From an uncultured Mailhella sp. (GTDB lineage Bacteria; Desulfobacterota; Desulfovibrionia; Desulfovibrionales; Desulfovibrionaceae), in the NCBI RefSeq assembly GCF_944324995.1, contig NZ_CALUYL010000008.1:1-64000 (forward strand): a stretch of DNA of 64,000 nucleotides, written 5' to 3'. Position 1 is the first letter of the stretch. Each line of letters starts with the position of its first letter. Below are positions 16,967 through 25,811 of the stretch, one piece after another. Below the pieces are notes generated by a model that made no database searches, had not been told where the DNA came from, and saw only the letters and a list, made by a program, of their open reading frames with translations. A program made the position numbers and the translations under genes.

Positions 16967-17791
16967 ATGCGAGTACTTCAGATTTCAGATTTTCATCTCC
17001 GCGGAGACGGCCGTCTTTCCTTTCGCGTGGTGGACACCCCGAAATGTCTTGAGACGGCGGCGAAGCATCTTTTCGGCCTGGCCCAGAAGCCGGACATGAT
17101 GGTCATTACCGGCGACCTGGCCGACAGCGGCGACGAGCACGCCTATCACATGCTCTACGACGCGCTCTCTCCCCTGAACATTCCCATCTACGCGGTTCCC
17201 GGCAACCACGACCGGCGCGACAGAATGCGTTCCATCCTCAAGGGCTGGTGCCCCGAAAACGCCGAAACCGAGCCCTGGCTCTGCTACGCCGTGGAAGAGG
17301 ACGAAGTGCGCTTTCTCATGATGGACAGCATGAGCCCCGGCTCTCATTCCGGACACATGCCGGAACCGTGCGCCGCGTGGCTGGAAAAGGAACTGGCGCG
17401 TCGCCCCGGCGTGCCCACCCTGGTGTTCATGCATCATCCGCCCTTCGTCACGGGCATGGGCGCCATGGACGAGCCCTATGAAAACGTGGATCGTCTGCGC
17501 GGCATTCTGGAAAAGGCTCCCTGGGTGCGTCTGTGCTGCGGTCACATGCACCGTCCCATCTTCACGCAGTGGGGCGGAGTGATGGCCCTGACGGCTCCCG
17601 CTGCCTCCATGCAGATCGACCTCGACTTCTCTCCCGAAGGCGGCGACACCTTCGTGATGGAAGCCCCCGGCTATCTGCTGCACGACTGGCGCGACGGCGC
17701 ATGGAACACCCATGTCTGCCAGATCTACGGCACGCCCACCTACGCCGGTCCGTACCGCTTCCTCGATTCCGTGAATCCCACGGAAGAATAA
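16967..17791 (+). CDS. Metallophosphoesterase, CpdA/GpdQ-like class III phosphodiesterase
   Basis: A 274-residue cytoplasmic calcineurin-like phosphoesterase that hydrolyses cyclic nucleotides or glycerophosphodiesters in related enzymes. The dinuclear metal motifs are present in order: ISDFHLRG (residues 6-13), ITGDLAD (about 46), PGNHDRR (about 82), MHHPP (about 154) and CGHMHRP (about 191). No signal peptide is seen. An AAGGA ribosome binding site precedes the start. The gene lies 234 bases after the MFS gene and may share its regulation; the physiological substrate is unknown. Confidence 0.87.
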   Translation: MRVLQISDFHLRGDGRLSFRVVDTPKCLETAAKHLFGLAQKPDMMVITGDLADSGDEHAYHMLYDALSPLNIPIYAVPGNHDRRDRMRSILKGWCPENAETEPWLCYAVEEDEVRFLMMDSMSPGSHSGHMPEPCAAWLEKELARRPGVPTLVFMHHPPFVTGMGAMDEPYENVDRLRGILEKAPWVRLCCGHMHRPIFTQWGGVMALTAPAASMQIDLDFSPEGGDTFVMEAPGYLLHDWRDGAWNTHVCQIYGTPTYAGPYRFLDSVNPTEE

Positions 17792-17866
17792 ACGTTTCCG
17801 CGCCCGGAGGTTCCCCCGAAGGGCGCGCAATTGCCAGGGGTCCCCTGTCCCTGTCATTCCTCCTCG

Positions 17867-17902
17867 AAAAGGCCGCCGCTTCTCACGAAGCGACGGCCTT
17901 TT
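17867..17902. terminator. Terminator between convergent genes
   Basis: AAAAGGCCG (17867-17875) pairs with CGGCCTTTT (17894-17902). The stem continues after one mismatch with CGCTT/AAGCG. It serves the phosphodiesterase on the plus strand and probably the lipoprotein gene on the minus strand. Confidence 0.75.
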
Positions 17903-17929
17903 TGCGTAACCATGTGTTCTTTTTTTCCG

Positions 17930-18541
17930 TCAGCGGCAGAGCTTGTTTTCCGTGGCGGTGTTCCAGGGGCGGCAGTGACCGAGATCGCAGGCTTTTTTCA
18001 AATCGGCGCAGGCGTCGCCGTTGCGCCCGTCGAGAAAGGCTCCCGCAGAGCGGTACACGTAGATGAGCGGCTCGTTGGGATTGATTTTTTCCGCGTAGGC
18101 GAAGTCGCGCTGCGCGCCTTCGGGCTGATGCTGCTTCAGGCACACCAGACCGCGCGTGGCGTAGGCTTCCGCCGTGGGAGAAAGACGGATGGCCCGCGTG
18201 GCGTCGTCGAAGGCTTCGTTGAAGTAGCCGAGATCGCTCAGGGCCAGGCTGCGCATGAGGTAGGGCGCGGGATCCAGCGGATCGGCGTCCACGGCTTTGT
18301 CGAGCAGAGCGGCGGCGCGTTCCGGATTCGTGCATTCGCCGGAAGGAGTCCAGTATTCCATGGCCTGCGAAAGATAGGTCTGCGCTTCCGGCGACACGCC
18401 GAAGGTCGGCTTGCGGTCGGGAGATTTTTTGGCTGTTGCGGGGGGCGGCGTGCCGTCGTCGTCGCCGAGGAAGGGCAGAGACGACATGCTGCAGCCGGAG
18501 AGCAGCGCGAGGCAAAGAACGCACAGAGCGAGATTCTTCAT
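17930..18541 (-). CDS. TPR-containing lipoprotein
   Basis: A 203-residue protein with a lipoprotein signal peptide and a lipobox ending at Cys17 (LLSGC). A Pro/Lys-rich linker is followed by about three tetratricopeptide-like helical pairs (roughly residues 65-170), for example DPLDPAPYLMRSLALSDLG. Two late cysteines (ACDLGHC) could form a disulfide. It starts in a 4-base overlap with the upstream LacI gene, so the two are co-translated. The role is unknown; such lipoproteins usually scaffold envelope complexes. Confidence 0.8.
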   Translation of the reverse strand: MKNLALCVLCLALLSGCSMSSLPFLGDDDGTPPPATAKKSPDRKPTFGVSPEAQTYLSQAMEYWTPSGECTNPERAAALLDKAVDADPLDPAPYLMRSLALSDLGYFNEAFDDATRAIRLSPTAEAYATRGLVCLKQHQPEGAQRDFAYAEKINPNEPLIYVYRSAGAFLDGRNGDACADLKKACDLGHCRPWNTATENKLCR

Positions 18542-19617
18542 GATTTCTCCTGCAGAGACTGCCGGGCCGGAGCCGTGGAACGGCGCTCCAGCAGATGATG
18601 GGTGTATTCCATGCGGGTGAGGTCGCTGACGGCGTCGCCGCCGCAGATGCGCTCGTAGAGTATGTCGAAGGCGCTGCGGGCTCTGGCCTGCGTCTGCTGT
18701 TCCACGGTGGTGAGTCCCACGCGCGAAATGCGGGAGGAGGACAGATTGTTGAATCCGCACACGCTGTAGTCTTCGGGCACGCGGAAGCCCTTGTCCGCAA
18801 TGGCGTCGAGCACGCCGTAGGCGATGAAGTCGTTCACGGCCACGAAGCCGGAAATGCGGCTTTTCTTTTTCAGGCATTCCGCGGCGAGCTCGTAGCCTAT
18901 GCGCTGTTCCAGATCGATGCTGTTGAGTTCCTCGTGCGGAGTGTAGTCTCTGGTGAACACCTGAACGGAACAGCCGGGGTTTTCGGCATAGACGTCCTTC
19001 ACGCCCTGCAGCCTGCGCAGACGTATGGCGTTGGTGGCGTTCATCATGGCGGAAATGAAGGCGATGTGCCTGTGGCCGAGGCTCAGCATGTGGCGCGCGA
19101 TGAGCACGCCGGCGCTGTAGTTGTCGAGCTCCACGGTGTCGATTTTGGGGCTGGAGTTCTTGTCGCCCATGACCACGACGGGAATCTTGCCGTTGAGTTT
19201 TTCCACCTTGCGCAGGCTCTGGGGGGTGAGCGTGAAGATCATGCCCGCGGCGCCCAGCGCCAGGGCCATGTTCATGACTTCCTCTTCCTTTTTGGCCTCG
19301 CGGTAGGTGGTGAAGATGAGCGTGGAAAAGCTGCGTTCCTCGGCGGCCTGCTGAATGGCCTGCACCAGCCCGGAATAATAGGCGTTGGCGATGTTCGGCG
19401 TGACGATGAACACCACGTTTCTTCCCGGCAGGCGGCCTTTGGCGCGCCGCGAGGGCGCGCGGTAGCCGAGTTCCTTGGCGGCCTGACGCACCTTCTGCAC
19501 CGTTTCCGGGGAAAAGGACACGTCGGCCCGGGCGTTGAGGATCATGGAAACGGAGCTCAGCGACACGCCCGCGTTGCGGCTCACGTCTTCCAGCGTCACT
19601 TTTTTCTTGGCATTCAC
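18538..19617 (-). CDS. LacI-family transcriptional regulator (copy 2)
   Basis: A 359-residue paralogue of the LacI protein at 13986-15074, alignable over its full length. The start is taken as GTG at 19617: it follows GGAGAACCG, and VNAKKKVTLEDV then aligns with the MTTKKRITLEDV start of copy 1. HTH residues are 6-26 (GVSLSSVSMIL), followed by the sensor domain. It is co-translated with the TPR lipoprotein. Its targets are unknown; the shared promoter sequence suggests that the two paralogues may cross-regulate each other. Confidence 0.9.
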   Translation of the reverse strand: MNAKKKVTLEDVSRNAGVSLSSVSMILNARADVSFSPETVQKVRQAAKELGYRAPSRRAKGRLPGRNVVFIVTPNIANAYYSGLVQAIQQAAEERSFSTLIFTTYREAKKEEEVMNMALALGAAGMIFTLTPQSLRKVEKLNGKIPVVVMGDKNSSPKIDTVELDNYSAGVLIARHMLSLGHRHIAFISAMMNATNAIRLRRLQGVKDVYAENPGCSVQVFTRDYTPHEELNSIDLEQRIGYELAAECLKKKSRISGFVAVNDFIAYGVLDAIADKGFRVPEDYSVCGFNNLSSSRISRVGLTTVEQQTQARARSAFDILYERICGGDAVSDLTRMEYTHHLLERRSTAPARQSLQEKS

Positions 19618-19636
19618 GGCGGTTCTCCAGAAAAGG

Positions 19637-19665
19637 AAGCTAACGGCAAGCCCGGTTTTCGTCAA
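19637..19665 (-). promoter_or_regulatory. Probable promoter of lacI copy 2
   Basis: TTGACG (19660-19665) and TAGCTT (19637-19642) lie on the minus strand with a 17-base spacer. Compared with the copy 1 promoter, both boxes, the spacing and the CTTGCCGT part of the spacer are kept. Confidence 0.6.
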
Positions 19666-19695
19666 ATGGCCGAGAGCGTCTTTTGGAGAAAAAAG

Positions 19696-19726
19696 AAGGG
19701 CCGGGATGACGGAATTCCCGGCCCTT
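19696..19726 (-). terminator. Terminator of the TRAP/flavoprotein operon
   Basis: An 11-bp GC-rich stem (AAGGGCCGGGA with TCCCGGCCCTT) is followed on the minus strand by CTTTTTT. It sits 38 bases after the last flavoprotein gene and ends the sigma-54 operon. Confidence 0.88.
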
Positions 19727-19764
19727 TCGGGGATGAACGCGGGGGAGCAGGCTCCCCCGTGCCA

Positions 19765-21450
19765 TCAATGTTTCATGTTGCGCCACGAGGTGACGACGGA
19801 GCCGTCGTCCTGCTTCGTGACGTCGAGCATCTTGTCGGCAAGAAGCGGATTGGTGAAGGTGTAGTCCGCACGCTTGTGATTGCCGCGGGTTTCCTTGCGC
19901 TCCAGCGCGGAGCGCATGATGCATTCGGCGCAGTCGAACAGGTCGAGCACTTCCGCCGCGCGCATGAGGGTGTGGGAGCAGGAGGCCTTCATGCTGGCGT
20001 TCGTTTCCTCGCGCAGCTGGGCCAGGTAGCCGAGACCGGCCTTGAGCAGCGTTTCGGAACGCACGTTGTAGGGGCCCACGTTGGCGTAGTCGCTCATGAT
20101 CTGGGTGAGGGCGATGTTGGCTTCCTGCCATTCCGCGCCGATTTCTCTGTCCATGAAGGAGGAGAGCAGTTCCATCTTGGCCTTGATGGCGGGATTCGCG
20201 GCGAGATCCGCACTGCCCCTGGCCGAAGCGGCGTCGGCCGCGGCGGCGTGACCGGCTCTCCAGCCCATCCAGGCGGCGAGGCCGAGGCCGCAGCCCGCGT
20301 TGCCCACCATGTCGCCCGCGGCGTAGAGGCCGGGCACGGTGGTCTGTCCGTTCTTGTCCACGTCGAGGCCGCGTCCGTGCAGGATGGGCTCGAAGCGGGT
20401 GAATTCCACGGCGTGCTTCGCCGGATCAATGCCCTTGGCGTCCATGTAGGCGATGAGGGCGGAGAGGCCTTCGTCGAACATGGCCTTGCGCATGTAGGCC
20501 AGAGTTTCGGGCGTGTTTTCCGAGCAGTCGAGGTAGGCGGGGCCGCGGCCGTTGTGCATGACGTCGAGGAAGGCGGAATTCCAGATGTCGGAGGTGACGT
20601 CGCCGTATTCAGGATCGGGCTTGGTCACGAAGGGGCCGAGCGGCTTGCCGTCGGGGTAGCGGTACACGCCTATCCACGTGGCCTTGCCTGCGCGCTGCAG
20701 GTACTTGGTGCCGGCGTGGGTGTAGGGGATTTCCATGTTCACCATGCTCGCGCCGATGCGCCAGCCGAGGGCCTGACCGCCGGCGTTGTTGGGGCAGTGG
20801 GCGGTGTTGAACAGATAGTTGGGCGTGGAGCCGTTGACGTAGAGCCGATGAGTGAGGCCCGTGGACAGAATGACGCAGGGAGCGCTCACCAGCACGAACG
20901 AGGGTTCGGGCTTGCCGGCGTCGATGGCGAGCGCGCCGCAGACGCGGCCGTTTTCCTTGGCGAGCTCCACCACGGGATGGTGATTGAGCACGGTGACGCC
21001 GTGTTTCTTCATCTGTTCGGCGAGCACGGCCTTCTGCTTGCGGCCGTCGAATTTCAGGAAGGCGCGGGGCTTGCCGGGCAGGGCGTGTCCCTGGAAGTTC
21101 CAGCGGCCGAGGGGACGCATGTTGATGCCCCATTCTTCCCACTTCTTCACGATGTCGAAGCTCTCCAGAAGGTGCAGGCGCATGAGTTCCACGTCCTTGG
21201 CCTGTCCCACGAGGCTGTTCATGAGGGCGGTGAGCACGGGTTCCACGTCGTCGCCGTGGACTTCGGGAATGTAGCAGCTGAAATGATCGTTGCCCGTGGC
21301 CCCGGAGCCGGAACGCTTCACATGGCACTTTTCCAGCACGACCACGCGCTTGGCTCCGCCTTCGGATGCCGCAATGGCGGCCATGGCCCCGCCGATACCG
21401 CCGCCAACGATGACGACATCGGCTTCAATAGTCTTGGAAACAGGAATCAT
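19765..21450 (-). CDS. FAD-dependent oxidoreductase, APS reductase alpha/fumarate reductase-like (module A, second)
   Basis: A 561-residue flavoprotein with an N-terminal Rossmann dinucleotide site (VVIVGGGIGGAMAA, residues 12-25). KRSGSGATGNDHF, near residue 45, resembles the AprA flavin region rather than the His-linked FAD motif of succinate dehydrogenase. Conserved blocks shared with its paralogues at 21759 and 55820 are WGINMRPLG, HAGTKYLQRAGKATWIGVYRYP, GRGPAYLDCS and a late GLYAAGDMVGN FAD motif. There is no signal peptide or heme motif, so it is cytoplasmic. It overlaps its ferredoxin gene by 4 bases, implying a fixed complex like AprBA. The substrate is unknown. Confidence 0.85.
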   Translation of the reverse strand: MIPVSKTIEADVVIVGGGIGGAMAAIAASEGGAKRVVVLEKCHVKRSGSGATGNDHFSCYIPEVHGDDVEPVLTALMNSLVGQAKDVELMRLHLLESFDIVKKWEEWGINMRPLGRWNFQGHALPGKPRAFLKFDGRKQKAVLAEQMKKHGVTVLNHHPVVELAKENGRVCGALAIDAGKPEPSFVLVSAPCVILSTGLTHRLYVNGSTPNYLFNTAHCPNNAGGQALGWRIGASMVNMEIPYTHAGTKYLQRAGKATWIGVYRYPDGKPLGPFVTKPDPEYGDVTSDIWNSAFLDVMHNGRGPAYLDCSENTPETLAYMRKAMFDEGLSALIAYMDAKGIDPAKHAVEFTRFEPILHGRGLDVDKNGQTTVPGLYAAGDMVGNAGCGLGLAAWMGWRAGHAAAADAASARGSADLAANPAIKAKMELLSSFMDREIGAEWQEANIALTQIMSDYANVGPYNVRSETLLKAGLGYLAQLREETNASMKASCSHTLMRAAEVLDLFDCAECIMRSALERKETRGNHKRADYTFTNPLLADKMLDVTKQDDGSVVTSWRNMKH

Positions 21451-21698
21451 GACTTCGCCTCCTGGGGTTTAAGGGAGTCGGCATCGACGTGCAGCAGCGT
21501 GAACGCCAGAGGAATACGGAGCGTGATGGCGCCCTTGGGACAGTCGAGCACGCAGGAGTCGCAGTGCCAGCATTCGTCCGGGAATTTGACCTGAGGCATT
21601 TTGTCCTTGGAGCGGTCGAACACGAAGATATTGGAGTTGCAGATATCGGCGCAGGTTCCGCAACCTACGCATTTACTGGGATCAATAACGGGAGGCAT
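21447..21698 (-). CDS. 2x[4Fe-4S] ferredoxin, AprB-like partner (module A, second)
   Basis: An 83-residue electron carrier with two CxxCxxCxxxC cluster motifs: Cys10/13/16/20 and Cys43/46/49/53. The second lies in DECWHCDSCVLDC, the pattern seen in the beta subunit of APS reductase. The C-terminal tail (LLHVDADSL) is shared with the other two ferredoxins of this type. It is encoded directly upstream of, and overlapping, its flavoprotein, so it most likely passes electrons to or from the FAD. It has a GGAGAAA ribosome binding site. Confidence 0.92.
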   Translation of the reverse strand: MPPVIDPSKCVGCGTCADICNSNIFVFDRSKDKMPQVKFPDECWHCDSCVLDCPKGAITLRIPLAFTLLHVDADSLKPQEAKS

Positions 21699-21758
21699 GA
21701 CGTTTCTCCTTTGATGTGCGGGGAGCGCCGCCCCTCGGGGCGGCGCTGCAACAGGGGG

Positions 21759-23441
21759 CTAATTCCAGCACTGACGCCATTCGGTGCGGACGGTGCCGTT
21801 TTCCTGCCAGACGTCGAGGAACTTGTCGGAGAGCAGGGGGTTGGTGAAGGTGTAGTCGGAGCGCATGTGCATGCCGCGGGTTTCCTTGCGTTCGAGGGCG
21901 GCGTGCATGATGATTTCGCCGTTGTCCATGAGGTCGAGGGTTTCGATGGCTCTCATGAGGCTGTGCGCGTCCGGCACGGAGATTTCGTTGATCGCGTTCT
22001 TGCGCAGATCGGCCATGTACTTCAGACCGGCGGTGAGCAGCGTGGCCGAACGCAGACGATGCGGACCCGCAGCGGCGTAGGAATCCATGATCTGCTGCAC
22101 GGCGAGGTTGGCTTCCTTCCAGGCCGCGCCGCTTTCACGTTCCATGAAGCTGCTGTAGAGCTGAGCGCGTTCCGCAACCCAGGGCGAAGTTTCGGCATTC
22201 TTGAGCTCGCAGGAGGCGGCGGAAGCGCCGGCGTGACCGCCCGCAATCCAGCCGTACACGGCCGCGCCAGCGATGTCGGCGCGGAAGTTGCCCACCATGT
22301 CGCCCGCGGCGTAGAGGCCGGGAACGGAGGTCTGGCCGTCGATGTCGATTTCCAGGCCGCGGCCGATGATGTGCGGCTCATACTGCATGAATTCCACGGC
22401 GTGCTTGGAAACGTCGAGGCCGGTGCGGTCCATGTAGTCCACCAGCGTGGTAAGTCCTTCGCTGATCATGCCCTCGCGCATGAAGGCGAGGTCTTCGGGC
22501 TTGGTCTGGGTGCAGTCGATGTAGGCGGGGCCGCTGCCGTTCAGAAGCACGTCGGTGTAGGCGGAGTTCCACACGTCGCAGGTGATGTCGCCCACATAGC
22601 GGGTGGCTCTGTCCACGAAGGGGCCGAGCAGCTTGCCGTTGGGATAGCGGTACACGCCTATCCAGGTGGACTTGCCCGCGCGGGCGAAGAACTTGGGACC
22701 GGCGTGACGGTTGGGCATTTCCATGTTCACCATCTTCGCGCCGATGCGCCAGGCCTGCGCCTGAGCGGCGCCCGTGCAGGCGGGGCAGAAGGCCGTGTTG
22801 AAGGGCCAGCCCGGCGAGCCCGCGGCCGGATACAGACGGTTGGCCGTACCGGTGGAGAGCACCACCTTCTTGGCGCGGATGACGGTGAAGCTGGGCGTAT
22901 CCTTGGAAACGTCCAGAGCAAGCGCGCCAGCAATTTCGCCGTCGATCTTGATGAGGTCGATGACGGGCATGTGGTTGACGATTTCCACGCCTTCCTTTTT
23001 GGCCTGTCTGGTGAGCACCTGCTTCTGATTGTGACCGTCGTACTTGAGCCAGATGCGCGGACGGCCGGGATAGGCGTGCCCCATGAATTCGTAGTCGTCG
23101 CCGAAGGGCTTCATGTTGATGCCCCATTCCAGCCAGCGGTCCACCATGTGGATGCTCTCTTCCAGGAAGCGCAGGGAGAGCTTTTCATCGTGGTAGGCGC
23201 CCACGAGGCTCTGACGCAGTTCCTTGAGAATGACGCGGATGTCGCTGCCGTGGGCCTTGGGGTAATAGCAGGCAAAGTGGTCGTTGCCCGTGGCGCCGGA
23301 ACCGGAGCGGCGGGTGTCGGCCTTTTCGGCCACCATGGTCTTGGCTCCTGCGCGGGCGGCGGAAATGGCCGCGCACAGACCGCCTATACCGCCGCCGACA
23401 ACCAGGACATCAGTGGAAAGGGGAGGATTGAATGCAAGCAT
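21759..23441 (-). CDS. FAD-dependent oxidoreductase, APS reductase alpha/fumarate reductase-like (module A, first)
   Basis: A 560-residue paralogue of the flavoprotein at 19765. It has Rossmann site VLVVGGGIGGLCAA, RRSGSGATGNDHFACYYP, EWGINMKPFGD, RIWLKYDGHNQKQVL, a GPKFFARAGKSTWIGVYRYP block and GLYAAGDMVGNF. It is encoded 9 bases after its own ferredoxin. Two differing flavoprotein/ferredoxin pairs in one operon suggest either a heteromeric enzyme or two successive redox steps on one substrate. The residue pairs H/R in the shared blocks are candidate substrate ligands. Confidence 0.85.
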   Translation of the reverse strand: MLAFNPPLSTDVLVVGGGIGGLCAAISAARAGAKTMVAEKADTRRSGSGATGNDHFACYYPKAHGSDIRVILKELRQSLVGAYHDEKLSLRFLEESIHMVDRWLEWGINMKPFGDDYEFMGHAYPGRPRIWLKYDGHNQKQVLTRQAKKEGVEIVNHMPVIDLIKIDGEIAGALALDVSKDTPSFTVIRAKKVVLSTGTANRLYPAAGSPGWPFNTAFCPACTGAAQAQAWRIGAKMVNMEMPNRHAGPKFFARAGKSTWIGVYRYPNGKLLGPFVDRATRYVGDITCDVWNSAYTDVLLNGSGPAYIDCTQTKPEDLAFMREGMISEGLTTLVDYMDRTGLDVSKHAVEFMQYEPHIIGRGLEIDIDGQTSVPGLYAAGDMVGNFRADIAGAAVYGWIAGGHAGASAASCELKNAETSPWVAERAQLYSSFMERESGAAWKEANLAVQQIMDSYAAAGPHRLRSATLLTAGLKYMADLRKNAINEISVPDAHSLMRAIETLDLMDNGEIIMHAALERKETRGMHMRSDYTFTNPLLSDKFLDVWQENGTVRTEWRQCWN

Positions 23442-23450
23442 GGCTGACTC

Positions 23451-23681
23451 CTAGGCGTGCAGGGTGTCCGCATCGACGTGCAGCACCATGTAATTGAGGG
23501 GAAGGCGCAGTTCCACGGCATGAGCCGGGCAGTCGAGAACGCAGGCGTTGCAGTGCCAGCATTCTTCCGGGTAGGCCACCCGGGGCGTCTGCCCTTTTTC
23601 ATGCTTGAAGATGTTCATGGGGCAGATGGTTGCGCACATGCCGCAGTGAGTGCAGCGGTCGGCATGGATGATGGGAGGCAT
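23451..23681 (-). CDS. 2x[4Fe-4S] ferredoxin, AprB-like partner (module A, first)
   Basis: A 76-residue ferredoxin with clusters at Cys10/13/16/20 and Cys41/44/47/51 (EECWHCNACVLDC). It has the same MPPIIHADRC-type start and VDADTL end as its paralogues. It lies 24 bases after the TRAP permease stop and 9 bases before its flavoprotein, with an AAGGAG ribosome binding site. The predicted role is electron transfer to the adjacent FAD enzyme. Confidence 0.92.
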   Translation of the reverse strand: MPPIIHADRCTHCGMCATICPMNIFKHEKGQTPRVAYPEECWHCNACVLDCPAHAVELRLPLNYMVLHVDADTLHA

Positions 23682-23705
23682 GGAAATCTCCTTGATGCGG
23701 TTGAC

Positions 23706-25613
23706 CTACATGAGGCTGGGAATGAGGAGGGAAATCGAAGGGAAGGCGATGATGAGCGCAAGGCAGAGGAACAGGGCCAGCACAAAGGGCGTGGCCGCCC
23801 GGAAGATGAGTCCGAGGGGCACGTCCGCCACGCCTTTCATGACGAACAGGTTGATGCCGAACGGCGGCGTTATGGACGCCATGTTGTTCAGGATGGCGAA
23901 GATCACGCCGAACCAGACCAGATCCCAGTGGAAGCTCTTGGCGATGGGCAGGAAGATGGGCACCGTGATGAGGATGAGGGGAATGGCGGGCAGAAAGCAG
24001 CCGAGCACGCACATGACGATGACGATGACGCACATGACCACGATGGGAGCCACGTCGAGGGAGGCGATGGAGTTGGCGAGCATGGTGGGCATGCGGGACA
24101 TGGTCATGAAGTAGCCGAGGATGGTGGCGCCGCCGAGCAGAGTGAAGCACATGGCGGTGAAGCGGCTGGATTCTTCCATGGACTTGCGGAAGTTGGACCA
24201 CTTCAGCCTGCCCATGACGAGGCCGAGAATAAGGGTGCCCGCCGCGCCGATGGCGCCGCCTTCGGTGGCGGTGAACAGGCCGCCGTAGATGCCGCCGATG
24301 ACGAGAATGAACAGCAGCACGATGGGCAGACCGCCCTTGAGGGAGGAGACGCGTTCGGCCAGAGGAGCCTTTTCGCGGCGGGGAGCCAGATCGGGATTCT
24401 TGAGCACCATGAGCCATACGATGCCCATGAAGCAGACCATGCAGAGCAGACCGGGCAGGATGCCGGCCATGAACAGGTCGCCGATGGACTGTTCGGCCAG
24501 CACGCCGTAGAGAATGAAGGTGGTGGAAGGCGGGATGAGCGAACCGATGGTGCCCGAGCAGGAAAGGGTGCCGAGGGCGAGCTTGTCGTCGTAGCGGGCC
24601 TTGCGCATTTCGGGCAGGGCGATGGCCGACATGGCGATGGTGCCGGAGAGCGTGTCGCCCACCACGGCGCCGAAGAGGGTGCAGGCGGCCACGGTGCCGA
24701 TGGCGAGGCCGCCGCGCATGTGGCCTATCCAGGCCGTGCCGAGTCGGTAGAGATCTTCGCCGAAGCGGCTGTAGTAGCAGGCGTAGCCCATGAGCATGAA
24801 GGACATGAGGGGCGCCCAGGTGTAGTTGGAAACGGTGTTGAACCAGGAGTTGCCGAACATGTTGACGCCGGCCAGCTGTCCGCGCAGCACGCAGACGAAG
24901 AGCAGGCCCGTGGCCATGAGGGCGAAGCCGATGGGCATGCCGAGGAAGAAGAGGGTGAACAGCACGACGATGCCCACGATGCCCACGTGCAGGCCGCTCA
25001 GGCCCATGATGCGGTGGGTGCCGAAGTACCAGGCCACGAGCAGGGGAATGACGGCGAGGGCCACGCCGATGAGGATTTTCGTACTTCCGGCCTGACGCAG
25101 CATTTCCAGCAGAGAAACGAGGGTGTCGCGCACGAGGGCGAGGAAGAGCAGGCACACGCCGGCCACGCCGAGGAAGATGAAGGGCGCGTAGGGAATGCCG
25201 AGAATGGGGGTCGCCTTCTGGTTGGTCATGCCGTAGCGGGTCATGGCGTAGATGCACATGGCTATGGTGAACATGGACCATACCGTGGTGGCGAATTCCA
25301 GCGCGGCCTTGGTGTCGGGCTGGAGCTTGTGGGTGATGATGTCCATGTTGATGTGCGTTTTCGTGTACTGGGCGTAGCCGGTGTACGAGAACACGATCAT
25401 GGCCATCATGAGGCCGGTGATTTCCACGGTGCCGTCGAGCGGCCTGCCGAAGAAGTAGCGGAGAAAGACGTCCGCAAAGGTGATGACCACCATGAGGAAG
25501 AAAAAGAAGATACCGACGTTGCCGCACCAGCGCAGCGGCTTTTCAATGAATGCGCTGGAGGCGCATATCTTTTCGAGCAGGGGGTATTCGCGGGGCATCG
25601 TTGACGTTGACAT
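23706..25613 (-). CDS. TRAP transporter fused permease (DctQ-DctM)
   Basis: A 635-residue inner-membrane protein. Residues ~1-180 form the small DctQ-type four-helix subunit (ITFADVFLRYFFGRPLDGTVEI), fused to a large DctM-type permease from about residue 195. The DctM part has family motifs such as LFFLGMPIGFAL, FGAVVGDTLSGTIAMSAIALPEM and SGTIGSLIPPSTTFILYG. It uses the sodium gradient to import an organic acid delivered by DctP. A 198-base gap separates it from dctP; GC-rich dyads there could reduce permease expression relative to the binding protein. Confidence 0.93.
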   Translation of the reverse strand: MSTSTMPREYPLLEKICASSAFIEKPLRWCGNVGIFFFFLMVVITFADVFLRYFFGRPLDGTVEITGLMMAMIVFSYTGYAQYTKTHINMDIITHKLQPDTKAALEFATTVWSMFTIAMCIYAMTRYGMTNQKATPILGIPYAPFIFLGVAGVCLLFLALVRDTLVSLLEMLRQAGSTKILIGVALAVIPLLVAWYFGTHRIMGLSGLHVGIVGIVVLFTLFFLGMPIGFALMATGLLFVCVLRGQLAGVNMFGNSWFNTVSNYTWAPLMSFMLMGYACYYSRFGEDLYRLGTAWIGHMRGGLAIGTVAACTLFGAVVGDTLSGTIAMSAIALPEMRKARYDDKLALGTLSCSGTIGSLIPPSTTFILYGVLAEQSIGDLFMAGILPGLLCMVCFMGIVWLMVLKNPDLAPRREKAPLAERVSSLKGGLPIVLLFILVIGGIYGGLFTATEGGAIGAAGTLILGLVMGRLKWSNFRKSMEESSRFTAMCFTLLGGATILGYFMTMSRMPTMLANSIASLDVAPIVVMCVIVIVMCVLGCFLPAIPLILITVPIFLPIAKSFHWDLVWFGVIFAILNNMASITPPFGINLFVMKGVADVPLGLIFRAATPFVLALFLCLALIIAFPSISLLIPSLM

Positions 25614-25811
25614 GGGCTCTCCCGAAAAAGGCGAAGACGCAGACTGAGCGCGCTCTCGGCGCGGAGGGTCGGAGAAGAAAAGGCGGAGCGGGCCTCGGAA
25701 AGTCGCAGCTGCCGGGAGTTCGTCGGCAGGGCGGAGAGTCCGGGCCGCGCTGTCCGGGGCAAGCCTCTCCCGGGCATGATCCGGCAGCGCCGGCCCGCTC
25801 CTTGGGGATCA

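Noticed and set aside
18595..21594. Very long plus-strand open frame (999 codons), and similar ones at 31875-34952 (+), 7390-10383 (-) and 45813-47654 (-)
   Set aside because: They lie antisense to well-supported genes and translate to His/Gly/Val- or Arg-rich sequence with no family resemblance. Such frames arise from the high GC content at third codon positions of the real genes.
19765..23681. True APS reductase (aprBA)
   Set aside because: The ferredoxins are only 76-83 residues and lack the long C-terminal extension of AprB. No sat, qmo or sulfite reductase genes are adjacent, and the genes travel with a TRAP transporter.
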